A DNA stretch of 64,000 bases from PHAA01 sp034927445 (GCA_034927445.1 JAYFPZ010000007.1:186001-250000), one strand, 5' to 3'; positions 42,543 through 52,013 are shown, counted from the stretch's first letter. Program-made: numbers and translations. The notes: a model not told the origin generated them from the letters alone.

Positions 42543-43340
42543 TTAACTTAACAGCAGTCGGTCATTATCCAATTCCGTACCGCTGCGGCTGCCAAATTGC
42601 TTGACCAACAGTTCCACGGTCATATTTTCTCTTTCCTTCCCCTGTAAATCCATAATAATTCGGCCTTCATGCATCATAATGGTCCTGGTCCCATATTCCA
42701 GGGCCGCTTTCATATTATGGGTCACCATAAGCGTGCATAAATGGTGTTCGTCTACTATGGCCCGGGTGAGCATCAGCACTTTTTTGGCCATGGCAGGGTC
42801 AAGGGCGGCGGTATGCTCATCCAGCAGCAGCAGCTCGGGGTTCACCATGGTTGCCATCAGCAAGGTCAAAGCCTGCCGCTGTCCTCCCGATAGGTAGCCT
42901 ACCTTTTGTTTCATTCTATCCTCCAGCCCCAGATCCAGCAGGGCTAACCGTTCCCTGAAAAATCCGGCGTCATTGCGGGTTATGCCCGACCGGAGTCCCC
43001 GGGGTTTGCCTTTGGCGAATGCTATGGCCAGATTTTCTTCAATGGTCATATCAAAAGCGGTCCCTTGCAGGGGGTCCTGGAAAACCCGGCCTATATATCT
43101 CGAACGTTTATACTCGGGCCACCAGGTCATATCCATGGAATCAAGCACAATTCTGCCCTGGTCGGCTTCGTACACCCCGGAAATACAGTTGAGCAGGGTC
43201 GACTTACCCGCACCATTGCCGCCGATTACCGTAACGAATTCACCCGCCTCCAGTTTCAGATCAAGGTTGTCCAAGGCGAGTTTGGCCTCGGTGCTTCCAG
43301 GTTGCCCGAAGGTTTTGGTTAAATACTCGATTTTAAGCAC
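42543..43340 (-). CDS. trpZ: ABC transporter ATPase, TrpXYZ type
   Basis: 265 residues. Walker A GGNGAGKST, signature YLSGGQRQALTL, Walker B LLLLDEHTAALDP; the H in DEHTAALD is typical of this branch. GTG start overlaps the permease gene by 8 nt. Part of a three-gene uptake system behind a Trp T-box, hence the tentative name. Confidence 0.85.
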   Translation of the reverse strand: MLKIEYLTKTFGQPGSTEAKLALDNLDLKLEAGEFVTVIGGNGAGKSTLLNCISGVYEADQGRIVLDSMDMTWWPEYKRSRYIGRVFQDPLQGTAFDMTIEENLAIAFAKGKPRGLRSGITRNDAGFFRERLALLDLGLEDRMKQKVGYLSGGQRQALTLLMATMVNPELLLLDEHTAALDPAMAKKVLMLTRAIVDEHHLCTLMVTHNMKAALEYGTRTIMMHEGRIIMDLQGKERENMTVELLVKQFGSRSGTELDNDRLLLS

Positions 43341-44253
43341 CGTTCCGCCCCCCTCTTCTTATGTCCCGGGCAGTCAATCTCCGTTTGAAAACCCCGCTTC
43401 TTTTCTTAATAACAGGCATAGCCAGAGCAAAAGCCACAATCAGAGCTGAAACCAGTTTTAAGTCAGTGGCCGGCATGCCCATTTCCAAGGCAACCGCAAT
43501 AACCAGGCGGTAAAGAATGGCGCCAAGCACAACCGCAATCAGGCGCCGCAGCAGGGTACTGACCCCAAAAATAACCTCTCCGATAATAACTGAAGCCAGT
43601 CCGATAATAACCATACCGATACCCATGCTTATATCGGTAAAGGATTGATACTGGGCTATAAGCGCACCAGCCAGAGCGACCAGCGCGTTGGAAAGGGCCA
43701 TACCTATCAAAATTACAGTATCCGTGTTAACTCCAAGCGCCCTCACCATTTGGTCATTGTCACCGGTAGCCCGTAAAACAAACCCCAATTTGGTTTTGAG
43801 GAACAGAAATAATAAAAAGAGCACCACTACCAGTACCATCAAGGGCAGGATCAGCTTGGCATAGGTTTCAAGCGGGGTTCCTCCCAGGATACTGAACACA
43901 GTCGTCTTATTGATCAGGGGAATATTGGCCCGGGTGCCCATTACTTTCAGGTTGACGGAGTATAACCCCAGCATAACCAAAATACCCGCCAGCAAGGGTT
44001 GAATCTCCAGTTTGGTATGCAGCAGGGCGGTAACCGAGCCCGCCAGACCTCCGGCAATCAAAGCCAGCAGGAGCCCGGTCAAGGGCTGTCCATTGCTGCA
44101 ATACACAGCCGAGAAGGCTGCTCCCAGCACAAAGCTGCTGTCTACGGTCAGATCCGGTATGTTTAAGGTTCGAAACGAGATAAAGACTCCCAAGGCCATA
44201 ATGGCATAGATAACACCGAGTTCCACCGAGCCCTGCAACGCCAAAAAACTCAA
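43333..44253 (-). CDS. trpY: ABC transporter permease, TrpXYZ type
   Basis: 306 residues with about eight membrane helices and the branched-chain-type permease layout (DNDQMVRALGVNTDTVILIGMALSNALVALAGAL). TTG start with AAAGGAG 11 nt before. Translation coupled to the ATPase; 21 bp after the binding protein. Confidence 0.85.
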   Translation of the reverse strand: MSFLALQGSVELGVIYAIMALGVFISFRTLNIPDLTVDSSFVLGAAFSAVYCSNGQPLTGLLLALIAGGLAGSVTALLHTKLEIQPLLAGILVMLGLYSVNLKVMGTRANIPLINKTTVFSILGGTPLETYAKLILPLMVLVVVLFLLFLFLKTKLGFVLRATGDNDQMVRALGVNTDTVILIGMALSNALVALAGALIAQYQSFTDISMGIGMVIIGLASVIIGEVIFGVSTLLRRLIAVVLGAILYRLVIAVALEMGMPATDLKLVSALIVAFALAMPVIKKRSGVFKRRLTARDIRRGGRNGA

Positions 44254-44274
44254 TTTAAGCCATACTCCTTTGAG

Positions 44275-45276
44275 TTATTTGCCAAACACCTTGGCTTGTT
44301 TTAGTACATCATCAGGAATGGTAATACCGATAGCAGCCGCCGTATCTTTATTGACATAGATATCCATGTCGGTCATGGTCTTTACCGGAATGTCTCCGGC
44401 TTTTTGGCCTTTCAGGATAGCCACTGCCATTTTGGCTGTCTCCTGCCCCAGAATGGTGTAATTGATCCCATAAGTAGCCAGGCCGCCGTCTTTGACCATC
44501 GAGTCGGCTCCTACATAAACGGGTACTTTAGCCTTATTCGCCACCTGGGTCACCAGCGGCATAGCTGAGGCCACCGTATTGTCAATGGGGGAGAAAACGG
44601 CGTCCGCCTTACCCACCAGAGATGTTACCGCCTGCTGCACTTCCGAAGAATTGGTGATGGTGGCTTCCACTACGGTCAATCCGTTCTGGGCGGCATATTC
44701 TTTCAAATTGTTAATAACTGAAACGGAATTGGTCTCGCTGGAGGTATAGAGGGCCCCCACGGTTTTAATATCGGGAGTGATACGTTGGGCCAGTTCCATA
44801 ATCTTCTGGGCGGATATGGCATCCGAGGTACCGGTTACATTACCGCCGGGTTTTTCCAAGCTGCTCACCAAACCCGATCCCAGCGGGTCGGTGCAAGCGG
44901 AGAATACGATCGGTATATCCTTGGTCTCGCCCACGGCAGCCTGGGCTGACGGGGTGGCTATAGCTATGATAAGGTCATATTTGCTGTTGACAAATTTCTG
45001 ACATATGGTCTTCAAATTCGTCTGGTCGCCTTGAGCATTCTGATAATCAATGACGATATTGTCACCGTTTTTGAATCCTTCCTTGTCCATCTCGGCAATA
45101 ATCGATTCCCGAATGGTATTAAGCGAGGGATGCTCGACAATCTGCACGATACCTACCTGCAGCTTTTGGTCACCGGCGGGAGTTTGGGCGGTATCCTCGG
45201 GCCCGCAACCTGCCAGGGACATTATCAGGATCGATAAACATACCAGAATTACAATTGACTTTACCGGTTTTCTCAT
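44275..45276 (-). CDS. trpX: Lipoprotein substrate-binding protein, TrpX type
   Basis: 333 residues. Signal peptide with lipobox LAGC, then a periplasmic-type binding fold of the PF04392-like family (VGIVQIVEHPSLNTIRESI). First gene of the transporter. The Trp-specific T-box immediately upstream indicates tryptophan as the ligand; sequence alone would not separate Trp from Tyr or other aromatic compounds. Confidence 0.88.
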   Translation of the reverse strand: MRKPVKSIVILVCLSILIMSLAGCGPEDTAQTPAGDQKLQVGIVQIVEHPSLNTIRESIIAEMDKEGFKNGDNIVIDYQNAQGDQTNLKTICQKFVNSKYDLIIAIATPSAQAAVGETKDIPIVFSACTDPLGSGLVSSLEKPGGNVTGTSDAISAQKIMELAQRITPDIKTVGALYTSSETNSVSVINNLKEYAAQNGLTVVEATITNSSEVQQAVTSLVGKADAVFSPIDNTVASAMPLVTQVANKAKVPVYVGADSMVKDGGLATYGINYTILGQETAKMAVAILKGQKAGDIPVKTMTDMDIYVNKDTAAAIGITIPDDVLKQAKVFGK

Positions 45277-45362
45277 GAATAAACCCTCCCCTTAAATATT
45301 CTGTGAGTCTAGCTGCAAGCTCGTCACCCCAACCGTGGCCGGAGCAGAGAAGGCATCTGGAA

Positions 45363-45640
45363 CAACAAAAACACCCGCCCTAGGATAAGGACAGATGCTA
45401 AACCTGCGGTGCCACCTTAGTTGATGCTTTTTTGCATCCACTCTTGCAGAGTGCCTCAACACTCCCAGCCTTTAACGCCGGCTTCACGTCGCAAGCTACT
45501 AAGGCCTTAAAACCCGTTCACATCGCCCTCCGAGGCCCATCTATCCACGCTTTGCCAATCGGGCTTGCACCTGCCCCGACTCTCTGTATGGTTAGGTCGT
45601 GGTTTTACTTCCTCATCAACGGTTTAAAAAAATATAACCA
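45363..45640 (-). promoter_or_regulatory. T-box leader (tryptophan specifier TGG) upstream of trpX
   Basis: T-box AAGGTGGCACCGCAGG at about 45403-45418 (minus). Stem I: AACCGTTGATGAGGAAGTA on one side and CGTGGATAGATGGGCCTC on the other; lower helix GAGG/CCTC places TGG (45537-45539), followed by a purine, as the specifier, i.e. tRNA-Trp. The terminator uses CACCGC against GCGGGTG with TTTTTGTTGTT (45363-45374). Regulates the trpXYZ transporter by tryptophan supply. Confidence 0.88.
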
Positions 45641-45660
45641 TATACCTACTAAATTGTCAA
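45632..45660 (-). promoter_or_regulatory. Promoter for the trpXYZ T-box transcript
   Basis: Minus strand TTGACA (45655-45660), 17 nt spacer, TTATAT (45632-45637), directly before stem I. Confidence 0.8.
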
Positions 45661-45930
45661 TGTCGGTTGCCAACATTTACGCCGTCAGGGTCGCCCCTTA
45701 ATTAGCCGGCAGCATTTTTGATTATCATATCGATTCCGTCTGAGTTGAGCTGCCAGCTGGATTGCTCCAGGGGCCGGGGACCAATTTATCCCCAGATCAA
45801 CCGACCGCAGTTATTCGGTGCATGAATAACTGCGGCCATCATAGAGTTGGTCTATGTCTTTTGTCCCGGGCAGTATCATCGGACCCGGAAATGGAACCCC
45901 GAAGCGCCAGTTGAGTCGGAGGAAGGTTGA
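45661..45930. other. GC-rich, hairpin-dense intergenic segment
   Basis: Between the trpX promoter and the small gene at 45931 there is no open frame with a ribosome site. Several hairpins are visible: CCGCAGTTATT/AATAACTGCGG (45807-45837), ATAGA/TCTAT near 45842-45857, and GTCCCGGGC (about 45864) against GCCTGGGAC (about 45939-45947) enclosing AGTT-GAGTC/GACT-AACT with a GGAGGAAGG loop. No T-run. Could be a small RNA or an end-of-operon structure for the CoA-transferase transcript; undecided. Confidence 0.4.
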
Positions 45931-46164
45931 CTAACTGGCCTGGGACGAAACCCGTATTTTATAGGTTAAGGGTGATCTGTCATTTTGATATTCTGCCAGG
46001 ATAGTGTTTTGGATTTCAATGATAAGCTGCTCAATTCCACATTGGAGTATAAAGGCCTTTATCTCCTGATGCAGAATCGGGTTTCCCCGGGCTTCATGGC
46101 TGGCTCTTTCATTGGCGTTGTTTTTGATGCTTATAAGCCTTTCCAGTATTTCAATCTTATCCAT
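45931..46164 (-). CDS. Small protein of unknown function, 77 residues
   Basis: GGGAGGT 6 nt before ATG and only 31 bp after the CoA-transferase, so likely the last gene of the hbd operon. Predicted helical, mixed charge, starting MDKIEILERLISIKNNANERAS. Length and helix pattern recall Spo0E-like phosphatases, but their S-x-x-x-D motif is absent, so I do not make that call. Confidence 0.6.
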   Translation of the reverse strand: MDKIEILERLISIKNNANERASHEARGNPILHQEIKAFILQCGIEQLIIEIQNTILAEYQNDRSPLTYKIRVSSQAS

Positions 46165-46195
46165 TATGATACCTCCCAGCAGTAAAGACCCGTAA

Positions 46196-47542
46196 TCAGA
46201 CTATTTTATTGCTTCTTACCCAGATATGCATCTTGTCAGCTTCTTTAATCAATTCATCCCGCAGGTCCGGGTGGGCGATGTTGATTAAAGCCTCGGCCCT
46301 CTGCCAGGTCGATTTGGCTTTCAGCATACATTTACCGTACTCGGTTATTACATAGAAGTTTATGCTGCGAGGCACGGTGACAATAGCTCCCGGGGTAAGA
46401 ATGGGACAAATTCTGGACTTCAGGTTGCCTGTCTTGTCCGTATAAGTTGAACTCAAACAGATGAGGCCTTTGCCTCCCTTGGAATAATAAGCAGCAGTGA
46501 TGAAATCCAACTGTCCGCCGGTTCCGGAAATATGGCGGGTGCCGGAGGATTCGGAAGCCACTTGGCCGTAAAGATCCACTTCAATAGCATTGTTTATCCC
46601 GACCACATTATCGTTTTGGCAGATTATAAACGGATCATTGGTATAATCTACCGGAAACGAGGCGCAGACCGGATTATCATCCAAAAAGTCGTATAATTTA
46701 TTGGTGCCCATGGCAAAGGTCCAAACAATTTTGCGTTTGTCAATCTGTTTACGCTTGCCGGTTATACGCCCGGCTTCATACATGTCAACGAATGAATCCA
46801 CCAGCATTTCGGTATGAACCCCCAGGTCCTTCAGATCGGATTGGGCTATCAAAGACCCTACCACGTTGGGCATGCCTCCGATCCCCAACTGCAGACAGGC
46901 CCCGTCCTCTAATTCGTCCATAACGATAGCGGCTATTTTTTTATCCGTTTCGGTTACCGGCACCTCCGGCAGTTGAATCAGAGGTTTATTATCGCCTTCC
47001 ACAATATAATCGATTTCCGAAATATGAATCGCTTCCCGGCTACCGCCCAAGCAATGAGGTATCTTGTCATTAACTTCCACAATAACAATTTTAGCCGCAT
47101 CACATATTTGGGGAGTAAACGAGTTAGACGCGCCAAAATTAAAAAAGCCATGCTTGTTCATAGGCCCAACTTTAATCAAGGCCACATCCGGTTCCACATA
47201 ACCGCGTTCATAAAAGCTGGGGCCTTCATGATAGGTCAAGGGCATATAGTTGCATAGATTTTGGTCATGCAATTTGCGGCTGGCGGCACTCATATGAATA
47301 TCGTTGTAAATGAAATGCTTCCTCTCCGGATCGGCCAGAACCGCTTGGGGCGGAAAGGGACAGCAGGTGGTCCGGATGTTTACGTCGGTCAGCTCATCCA
47401 CCCGTCTGGCCAGGGCCGCATCCAGATAGGCCGAATTCATGACAAACTCACCGTAATGTACCAGGTCACCGGATTTCACTACTTTCACAGCTTCATCCAC
47501 CGGGGTTAATTTGCGTTGGTATTCTACACTATAATCCACCAA
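46196..47542 (-). CDS. Acetyl-CoA hydrolase/transferase family CoA-transferase (butyryl-CoA:acetate or 4-hydroxybutyrate type)
   Basis: 448 residues; TTG start (a GTG follows directly) after AAAGGAGG. Family blocks: LQLGIGGMPNVVGSL, and GVHTEMLVDS with the catalytic Glu near residue 245; C-terminal SGTGGQLDFITAAYYSKGGK. It exchanges CoA between acetyl-CoA and a short acid. In this operon the natural role is activating butyrate with acetyl-CoA (or the reverse). The family also contains 4-hydroxybutyrate CoA-transferases, which cannot be excluded. Confidence 0.88.
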   Translation of the reverse strand: MVDYSVEYQRKLTPVDEAVKVVKSGDLVHYGEFVMNSAYLDAALARRVDELTDVNIRTTCCPFPPQAVLADPERKHFIYNDIHMSAASRKLHDQNLCNYMPLTYHEGPSFYERGYVEPDVALIKVGPMNKHGFFNFGASNSFTPQICDAAKIVIVEVNDKIPHCLGGSREAIHISEIDYIVEGDNKPLIQLPEVPVTETDKKIAAIVMDELEDGACLQLGIGGMPNVVGSLIAQSDLKDLGVHTEMLVDSFVDMYEAGRITGKRKQIDKRKIVWTFAMGTNKLYDFLDDNPVCASFPVDYTNDPFIICQNDNVVGINNAIEVDLYGQVASESSGTRHISGTGGQLDFITAAYYSKGGKGLICLSSTYTDKTGNLKSRICPILTPGAIVTVPRSINFYVITEYGKCMLKAKSTWQRAEALINIAHPDLRDELIKEADKMHIWVRSNKIV

Positions 47543-47642
47543 TAAATTCCTCCTTTCTCATAAAGATTATTATATCTTATTTAATCCTGCCGAGGATTGG
47601 GGAGGATAGAAAAAATAAGGGAATATGACGAACGGAGGCCAA

Positions 47643-48785
47643 TCAACCCCGGAGCAGATCGCCGGCGATAACCATCCGCTGAACCTCGCCGGTCCCCTCG
47701 TAAATCTGGAATATCTTGGAGTCACGGTAATACTTCTCCACCGGATAATCCTTGGAGTAGCCATAGCCGCCGAATACCTGCACCGCTTCCGTAGCGCAGA
47801 ACACGGCGGTATCACCGGCAAATGCCTTGGCCAGGGAAGCAGCCTTGCTGAAACGCGGAACTTCCATATCCTGCAGGGACGCCGCTTCCAGGTAAAGCAG
47901 GCGGGAAGCCTCTATTCTCATGGCCATGTCAGCCAGCTTGAACTGAATAGCCTGGAAACTGCAGATGGGTTTGCCGAACTGGGTGCGCAGTTTTGAATAT
48001 TCCAGGGAAGCGTCCAGGCAGGCCTGGGCTACCCCGGTTGCCATAGCGGCTATACTGGCTCTGGAGAGATCCAAGGTTTTCATGATAATATAGAAGCCCT
48101 GGCCCTCGCTGCCCAGCAGATTCTTGGCGGGAACCCGGACATCCTCAAATATGACCTCGGTGGTATTGGAGTTTCTGATGCCCAGCTTGTCCTCGGTTTT
48201 GCCGACGGTTATCCCGGGCGTGTTGCGGTCGATTATGAAGGCGCACATCCCTTTGGTCCCCATCTTTTTGTCCAGGGTGGCCAGCAGCGTGTAGACTCCC
48301 GCGGTTCCTCCGTTGCTGATAAACTGTTTGGTACCGTTGATAATATATTCGTCGCCGACTTTAACGCATTTAGTGGAAAGGCCTTGTACATCCGAACCTG
48401 CCCCCGGCTCGGTCAGACAAAAAGCGGCCAGTTGGCCTTCGTTCAAACGTCCGTAAAAATCCACTTTCTGCTCGTGGTTGGCTGCTACCAGGACCGGGTC
48501 GGAGGCCAGCAGGGTACTGGCTACCATGACCGTCCCTACCCCGGCGTCGCCCCAGCATATCTCTTCAGCCACAATATTCTGGGCAACATGATCAAGCCCT
48601 GCCCCACCGTATTCAGCCGGGACCCCAATGGTCATAAGCCCGACTTCATGCATTTTCTTAATGCAGTCTTCAGGATAAATATGCTTATTGTCCCATTCGG
48701 AAGCATACGGGGCTATTTCATTGGCCGCAAAATCATGGGCCATTTTTTTCATCATTTCCTGTTCTTCACTTAAACGAAAATCCAT
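47643..48785 (-). CDS. bcd: Butyryl-CoA dehydrogenase-type acyl-CoA dehydrogenase
   Basis: 380 residues from ATG 48785 (GGAGG 8 nt upstream; the TTG 5 codons earlier overlaps that site). FCLTEPGAGSDVQGLSTK flavin domain, RTQFGKPICSFQAIQ, and FQIYEGTGEVQRM with the catalytic Glu. Lies between thiolase and CoA-transferase in the butyrate operon, so short-chain specificity is likely. No etf genes adjacent; the FixABCX set elsewhere in the window may receive its electrons. Confidence 0.92.
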   Translation of the reverse strand: MDFRLSEEQEMMKKMAHDFAANEIAPYASEWDNKHIYPEDCIKKMHEVGLMTIGVPAEYGGAGLDHVAQNIVAEEICWGDAGVGTVMVASTLLASDPVLVAANHEQKVDFYGRLNEGQLAAFCLTEPGAGSDVQGLSTKCVKVGDEYIINGTKQFISNGGTAGVYTLLATLDKKMGTKGMCAFIIDRNTPGITVGKTEDKLGIRNSNTTEVIFEDVRVPAKNLLGSEGQGFYIIMKTLDLSRASIAAMATGVAQACLDASLEYSKLRTQFGKPICSFQAIQFKLADMAMRIEASRLLYLEAASLQDMEVPRFSKAASLAKAFAGDTAVFCATEAVQVFGGYGYSKDYPVEKYYRDSKIFQIYEGTGEVQRMVIAGDLLRG

Positions 48786-48841
48786 ACATTTTCCCTCCAA
48801 TTAGTTTATTCAAAGCTCTCGCCATTTTTTTAAAAGAGGCA

Positions 48842-48868
48842 GGTGATGGCCTGTGCGCAGCCATCACC
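48842..48868. other. Hairpin between thl and bcd
   Basis: GGTGATGGC / GCCATCACC, 9-bp perfect stem, 9-nt loop. T-run is six bases away, so it is more likely an attenuating or processing hairpin than a full terminator. Confidence 0.55.
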
Positions 48869-48896
48869 CCTAAAAAAGATTCCTCTGAGGAGGCTG

Positions 48897-50108
48897 TTAG
48901 ATATCCCGGGTCCAAAGTGAACAGTAAGCCGGGCCGGTACCCACGCAGAGGGAGGCTCCGCCTACGGTCTGACCCCTCTTCTCAAGTTCGTAGTAAAGGG
49001 AAACCACAATCCGCAGGGCGGTGCAGCCTACCGGATGGCCCAGGGCGATTCCGGAACCGTTGGCATTGACTTTATCCATATCGATCTCTATGCCATAATC
49101 TTCCTTGAGCATTCTGCCAACGCCAAGCCATTGGGGAGCAAAGGCCTCATTGATCTCCCAGTATTCTATGTCTTCCCATTTCATGCCGGCTTCTTGCAGA
49201 CACTTAGGAATGGCTACCGCCGGGCCCAACCCCATTACTTCAGGAGCTACACCCTCAGCGCAAATGTTGATCAGTTTCATTAAGGGTTTTAATCCCAATT
49301 CCAGGGCTTTGGCCTTGGTCATGATAACCACCGCAGCGGCCGCATCGTTAAGCCCGGAGGCGTTGGCGGCGGTCACAACTCCGCCTTTCTTGAAAGCCGG
49401 AGGGAGCTTGCCCATGGTTTCCATGCTGGCATCCGGGATCATATGCTCGTCTTTGTCATATATTTTAACGCCCTTCTTGGACTTGATTTCGACCGGAACG
49501 ATTTCCCTGGTAAAGGTTCCGTCCTGGTTGGCGCGAGTGGCGCGTTGATGGCTCATCAAAGCCAGTTGGTCGCATTCTTCCCGGGTAATGCCGTATTTCT
49601 CGGCGATATTCTCTGCGGTCAAGCCCATGTGCCCGGGTACCAGGCTGTCAAAAAGGCCGTCGTGAATCATGGCGTCTTCAATTTTACCCTGATTCATGCG
49701 GTAGCCCATTCTGGCTTTGGGCAGCATGTAGGGGGCATTGGTCATACTTTCCACCCCTACTACCAGAGCGGCCCCGGTTTTACCCAGCTGGATATGGCTT
49801 ATGGCAGTATCCAGTGCCCGCATGCCGGAAGCGCAGTTCTGGTTGACATTACAGGCATTGCTTCTTACCGGCATACCTGCTGCCAAGCCTACCTGACGGG
49901 CGGGCAGCGATCCCTGCATATGGGGATAGACTTCGCCCATTACGATTTCATCAAGAATAGCTGGATCTATACCCGCTCTTTTTACCGCCTCCTGGGCCGC
50001 TATAGTGGCCAGTTGAACCGCGGTAAAGTCTTTAAGGCTGCCCATAAATTTAGCAATAGGCGTTCTGCACGCACTTACGATAACTACATCCGGAATTTCC
50101 TTCATCAT
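48897..50108 (-). CDS. thl: Acetyl-CoA C-acetyltransferase (thiolase)
   Basis: 403 residues from ATG 50108 (GGGAGG upstream). Nucleophile Cys in NQNCASGMRAL (near residue 92), His in GHPVGCTALR and second Cys in LCVGTG. N-terminus VVIVSACRTPIAKF. Cleaves acetoacetyl-CoA to two acetyl-CoA, or runs in reverse. Third gene of the operon. Confidence 0.94.
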   Translation of the reverse strand: MMKEIPDVVIVSACRTPIAKFMGSLKDFTAVQLATIAAQEAVKRAGIDPAILDEIVMGEVYPHMQGSLPARQVGLAAGMPVRSNACNVNQNCASGMRALDTAISHIQLGKTGAALVVGVESMTNAPYMLPKARMGYRMNQGKIEDAMIHDGLFDSLVPGHMGLTAENIAEKYGITREECDQLALMSHQRATRANQDGTFTREIVPVEIKSKKGVKIYDKDEHMIPDASMETMGKLPPAFKKGGVVTAANASGLNDAAAAVVIMTKAKALELGLKPLMKLINICAEGVAPEVMGLGPAVAIPKCLQEAGMKWEDIEYWEINEAFAPQWLGVGRMLKEDYGIEIDMDKVNANGSGIALGHPVGCTALRIVVSLYYELEKRGQTVGGASLCVGTGPAYCSLWTRDI

Positions 50109-50151
50109 AATCAAGAAACCTCCCTAATCTTATTTTTTAATTCGATCCCAG

Positions 50152-50934
50152 TTATTTCCCTTGGAATACCGGTTTTCTCTTTTCCAGGAAAGCCCCCATA
50201 CCTTCTTTTTGGTCCAAGGTGGAGGAGCACATGCCGAACATGTCGGATTCTATACTCATGGCCGTGTCAAGATCGGCCTGCATGCCTTTGCCAATGGTAA
50301 ACTTGGCGAAATTAACCGCCAAAGGCGCCTTCTTGGCAATCTTGGCTGCCATTTTTTTGGCTTCGTCCATCAATGCTTCCGCCGGATATACGTGATTCAC
50401 CAAACCCAGACGATATGCCTCTTCAGCATTAATGGTATCGGCGGTATAAGTAAGTTCTTTGGCCCGGCCTTCGCCGATCAGTCGGGGCAGGCGCTGGGTG
50501 CCGCCAAACCCCGGAATAACTCCAAGACCAACTTCAGGTTGGGCAAAGAGGGCGTTGTCAGCTGCCAGTCTGATGTCACAGGCCATAGCCAGTTCACAGC
50601 CTCCCCCCAGGGCAAATCCTTTGACGGCGGCAATTACCGGTTTCTCCATAATTTCCAGCATACGCATGGTTTTCTCGCCATAATCGGAAAACTCCCTGGC
50701 TTCAACCGCGGACAACGGCTGCATATAGGCTATGTCGGCTCCGGCCACAAAAGCCTTTTCCCCTGCTCCGGTGACAATCAGCACCTTAATCGCATTATCA
50801 GAGGTTACATCCTCAACCGCCTTTCTGATTTCGGTCAAAGTAGCCTTATTGAGAGCATTGAGCGCCTTGGGACGATTGATATAGAGTATTGCCAGGTAAT
50901 CTTCTTTTTCCAGAATTATATTTTCATAGGCCAT
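50152..50934 (-). CDS. crt: Enoyl-CoA hydratase (crotonase)
   Basis: 260 residues. Oxyanion-hole segments AGEKAFVAGADIAYM and FALGGGCELAMACDIRLA, and a catalytic Glu in AQPEVGLGVIPGFGGTQRL. Hydrates crotonyl-CoA to 3-hydroxybutyryl-CoA. 44 bp from hbd. Confidence 0.94.
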   Translation of the reverse strand: MAYENIILEKEDYLAILYINRPKALNALNKATLTEIRKAVEDVTSDNAIKVLIVTGAGEKAFVAGADIAYMQPLSAVEAREFSDYGEKTMRMLEIMEKPVIAAVKGFALGGGCELAMACDIRLAADNALFAQPEVGLGVIPGFGGTQRLPRLIGEGRAKELTYTADTINAEEAYRLGLVNHVYPAEALMDEAKKMAAKIAKKAPLAVNFAKFTIGKGMQADLDTAMSIESDMFGMCSSTLDQKEGMGAFLEKRKPVFQGK

Positions 50935-50978
50935 TCTTCAGTTCCCCCATTCCGGTTTGGCTTTAATCGTCTGCAGCT

Positions 50979-51827
50979 TTAGTAATTGTAGAAGCCCTTT
51001 TTGGTCTTCATCCCCAGCCAGCCAGCCCGTACGTACTGTTTTAACAGCCCGGAGGGGCGATATTTGGGATCACCGGTTTCATCGTAAAGGGTATTCATAA
51101 CCGCCAGGGCAATGTCCGCCCCTACCAGGTCACAGAGGGTAAGCGGACCCATGGGCCAGCCGGCGCCAAACTTCATGGCCGTATCAATATCTTCCGCCGT
51201 AGCCAGTCCCTCATAGAGAATGGCACAGCCTTCATTGATGGTGGGAACCAGAATACGGTTAACCACAAAGCCGGGACCTTCTTTAACCTTTACCGGTTTT
51301 TTGCCGATCTCGACGGAAAGATCTACAACCGCTTGCACAGTTTCAGCAGAGGTCTGCAAGGCGGGGATAACTTCAACCAGTTTCATTACATTGGCCGGAT
51401 TGAAGAAATGCATGCCTACCACTTTGTCAGGCCGCTTGGTAATGGCAGCAATTTCCGTAATCGACAGTGAAGATGTATTGGTGGCAATAATCACCTCAGG
51501 GGCCATTAAGGCATCCAGCTTACCGTAGATGTCTTTCTTAACGTCCATATTTTCGAAAACGCCCTCGATGACGAAATCCACATCTTTGAGTTCCTCAAAT
51601 ACGACGGTGCCGCTGATTTTACTCACGATGGCGTCTTTGGTTCCGGGAGCTGCCTTGCCTTTTTCTTCAGCCTTGGCCAGGCTCTTGCTGATGGCATTGA
51701 TAGCTCTGTCTATAAATTCCAGTTTAATGTCATAGAGCACTACCTCTTTACCAGCTGCAGCCAGTGCCCAGGCAATGCCCTGACCCATTGTGCCCGCGCC
51801 CAACATCGCAATTTTGTTAATCGCCAT
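50979..51827 (-). CDS. hbd: 3-hydroxybutyryl-CoA dehydrogenase
   Basis: 282 residues from ATG 51827 (GAGGAGG 9 nt before; the ATG 6 codons earlier overlaps it). NAD-binding GAGTMGQGIAWALAAAG, catalytic His in GMHFFNPANVMKLVEVI, and C-terminal dimerisation domain PMGPLTLCDLVGAD. First gene of the butyrate operon, 126 nt downstream of the predicted sigma-54 start site. Confidence 0.95.
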   Translation of the reverse strand: MAINKIAMLGAGTMGQGIAWALAAAGKEVVLYDIKLEFIDRAINAISKSLAKAEEKGKAAPGTKDAIVSKISGTVVFEELKDVDFVIEGVFENMDVKKDIYGKLDALMAPEVIIATNTSSLSITEIAAITKRPDKVVGMHFFNPANVMKLVEVIPALQTSAETVQAVVDLSVEIGKKPVKVKEGPGFVVNRILVPTINEGCAILYEGLATAEDIDTAMKFGAGWPMGPLTLCDLVGADIALAVMNTLYDETGDPKYRPSGLLKQYVRAGWLGMKTKKGFYNY

Positions 51828-51963
51828 TAATGTATTCCTCCTCATAAATAATTGTCGTCACCCGAACTCGAAAAAGAATTTCCCCCCTCTCCTCATGGAT
51901 ATCTTCAATGAGCTATATAGATAAGCTATATAAAGAAATAATCATCTGTTGTGCCGGTATTAG

Positions 51964-51980
51964 AGCAAAAACCATGCCAA
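51964..51980 (-). promoter_or_regulatory. Sigma-54 (-24/-12) promoter of the hbd operon
   Basis: Minus strand reads TTGGCATGGTTTTTGCT, matching YTGGCACGRNNNTTGCW at all fixed positions except T for C. The GG (51977-51978) and GC (51965-51966) are 12 nt apart as required. Start would be near 51953. A sigma-54 activator gene lies immediately upstream. Confidence 0.8.
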
Positions 51981-52013
51981 GCAAATTGCAGCCGATTAAT
52001 AATAGGCGCAAAA

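Noticed and set aside
45661..45930. SRP RNA, 6S RNA or a riboswitch
   Set aside because: Compared by eye with known consensus motifs; none of the diagnostic sequences is present.
45931..46164. Spo0E-like phosphatase
   Set aside because: The S-x-x-x-D signature is absent.
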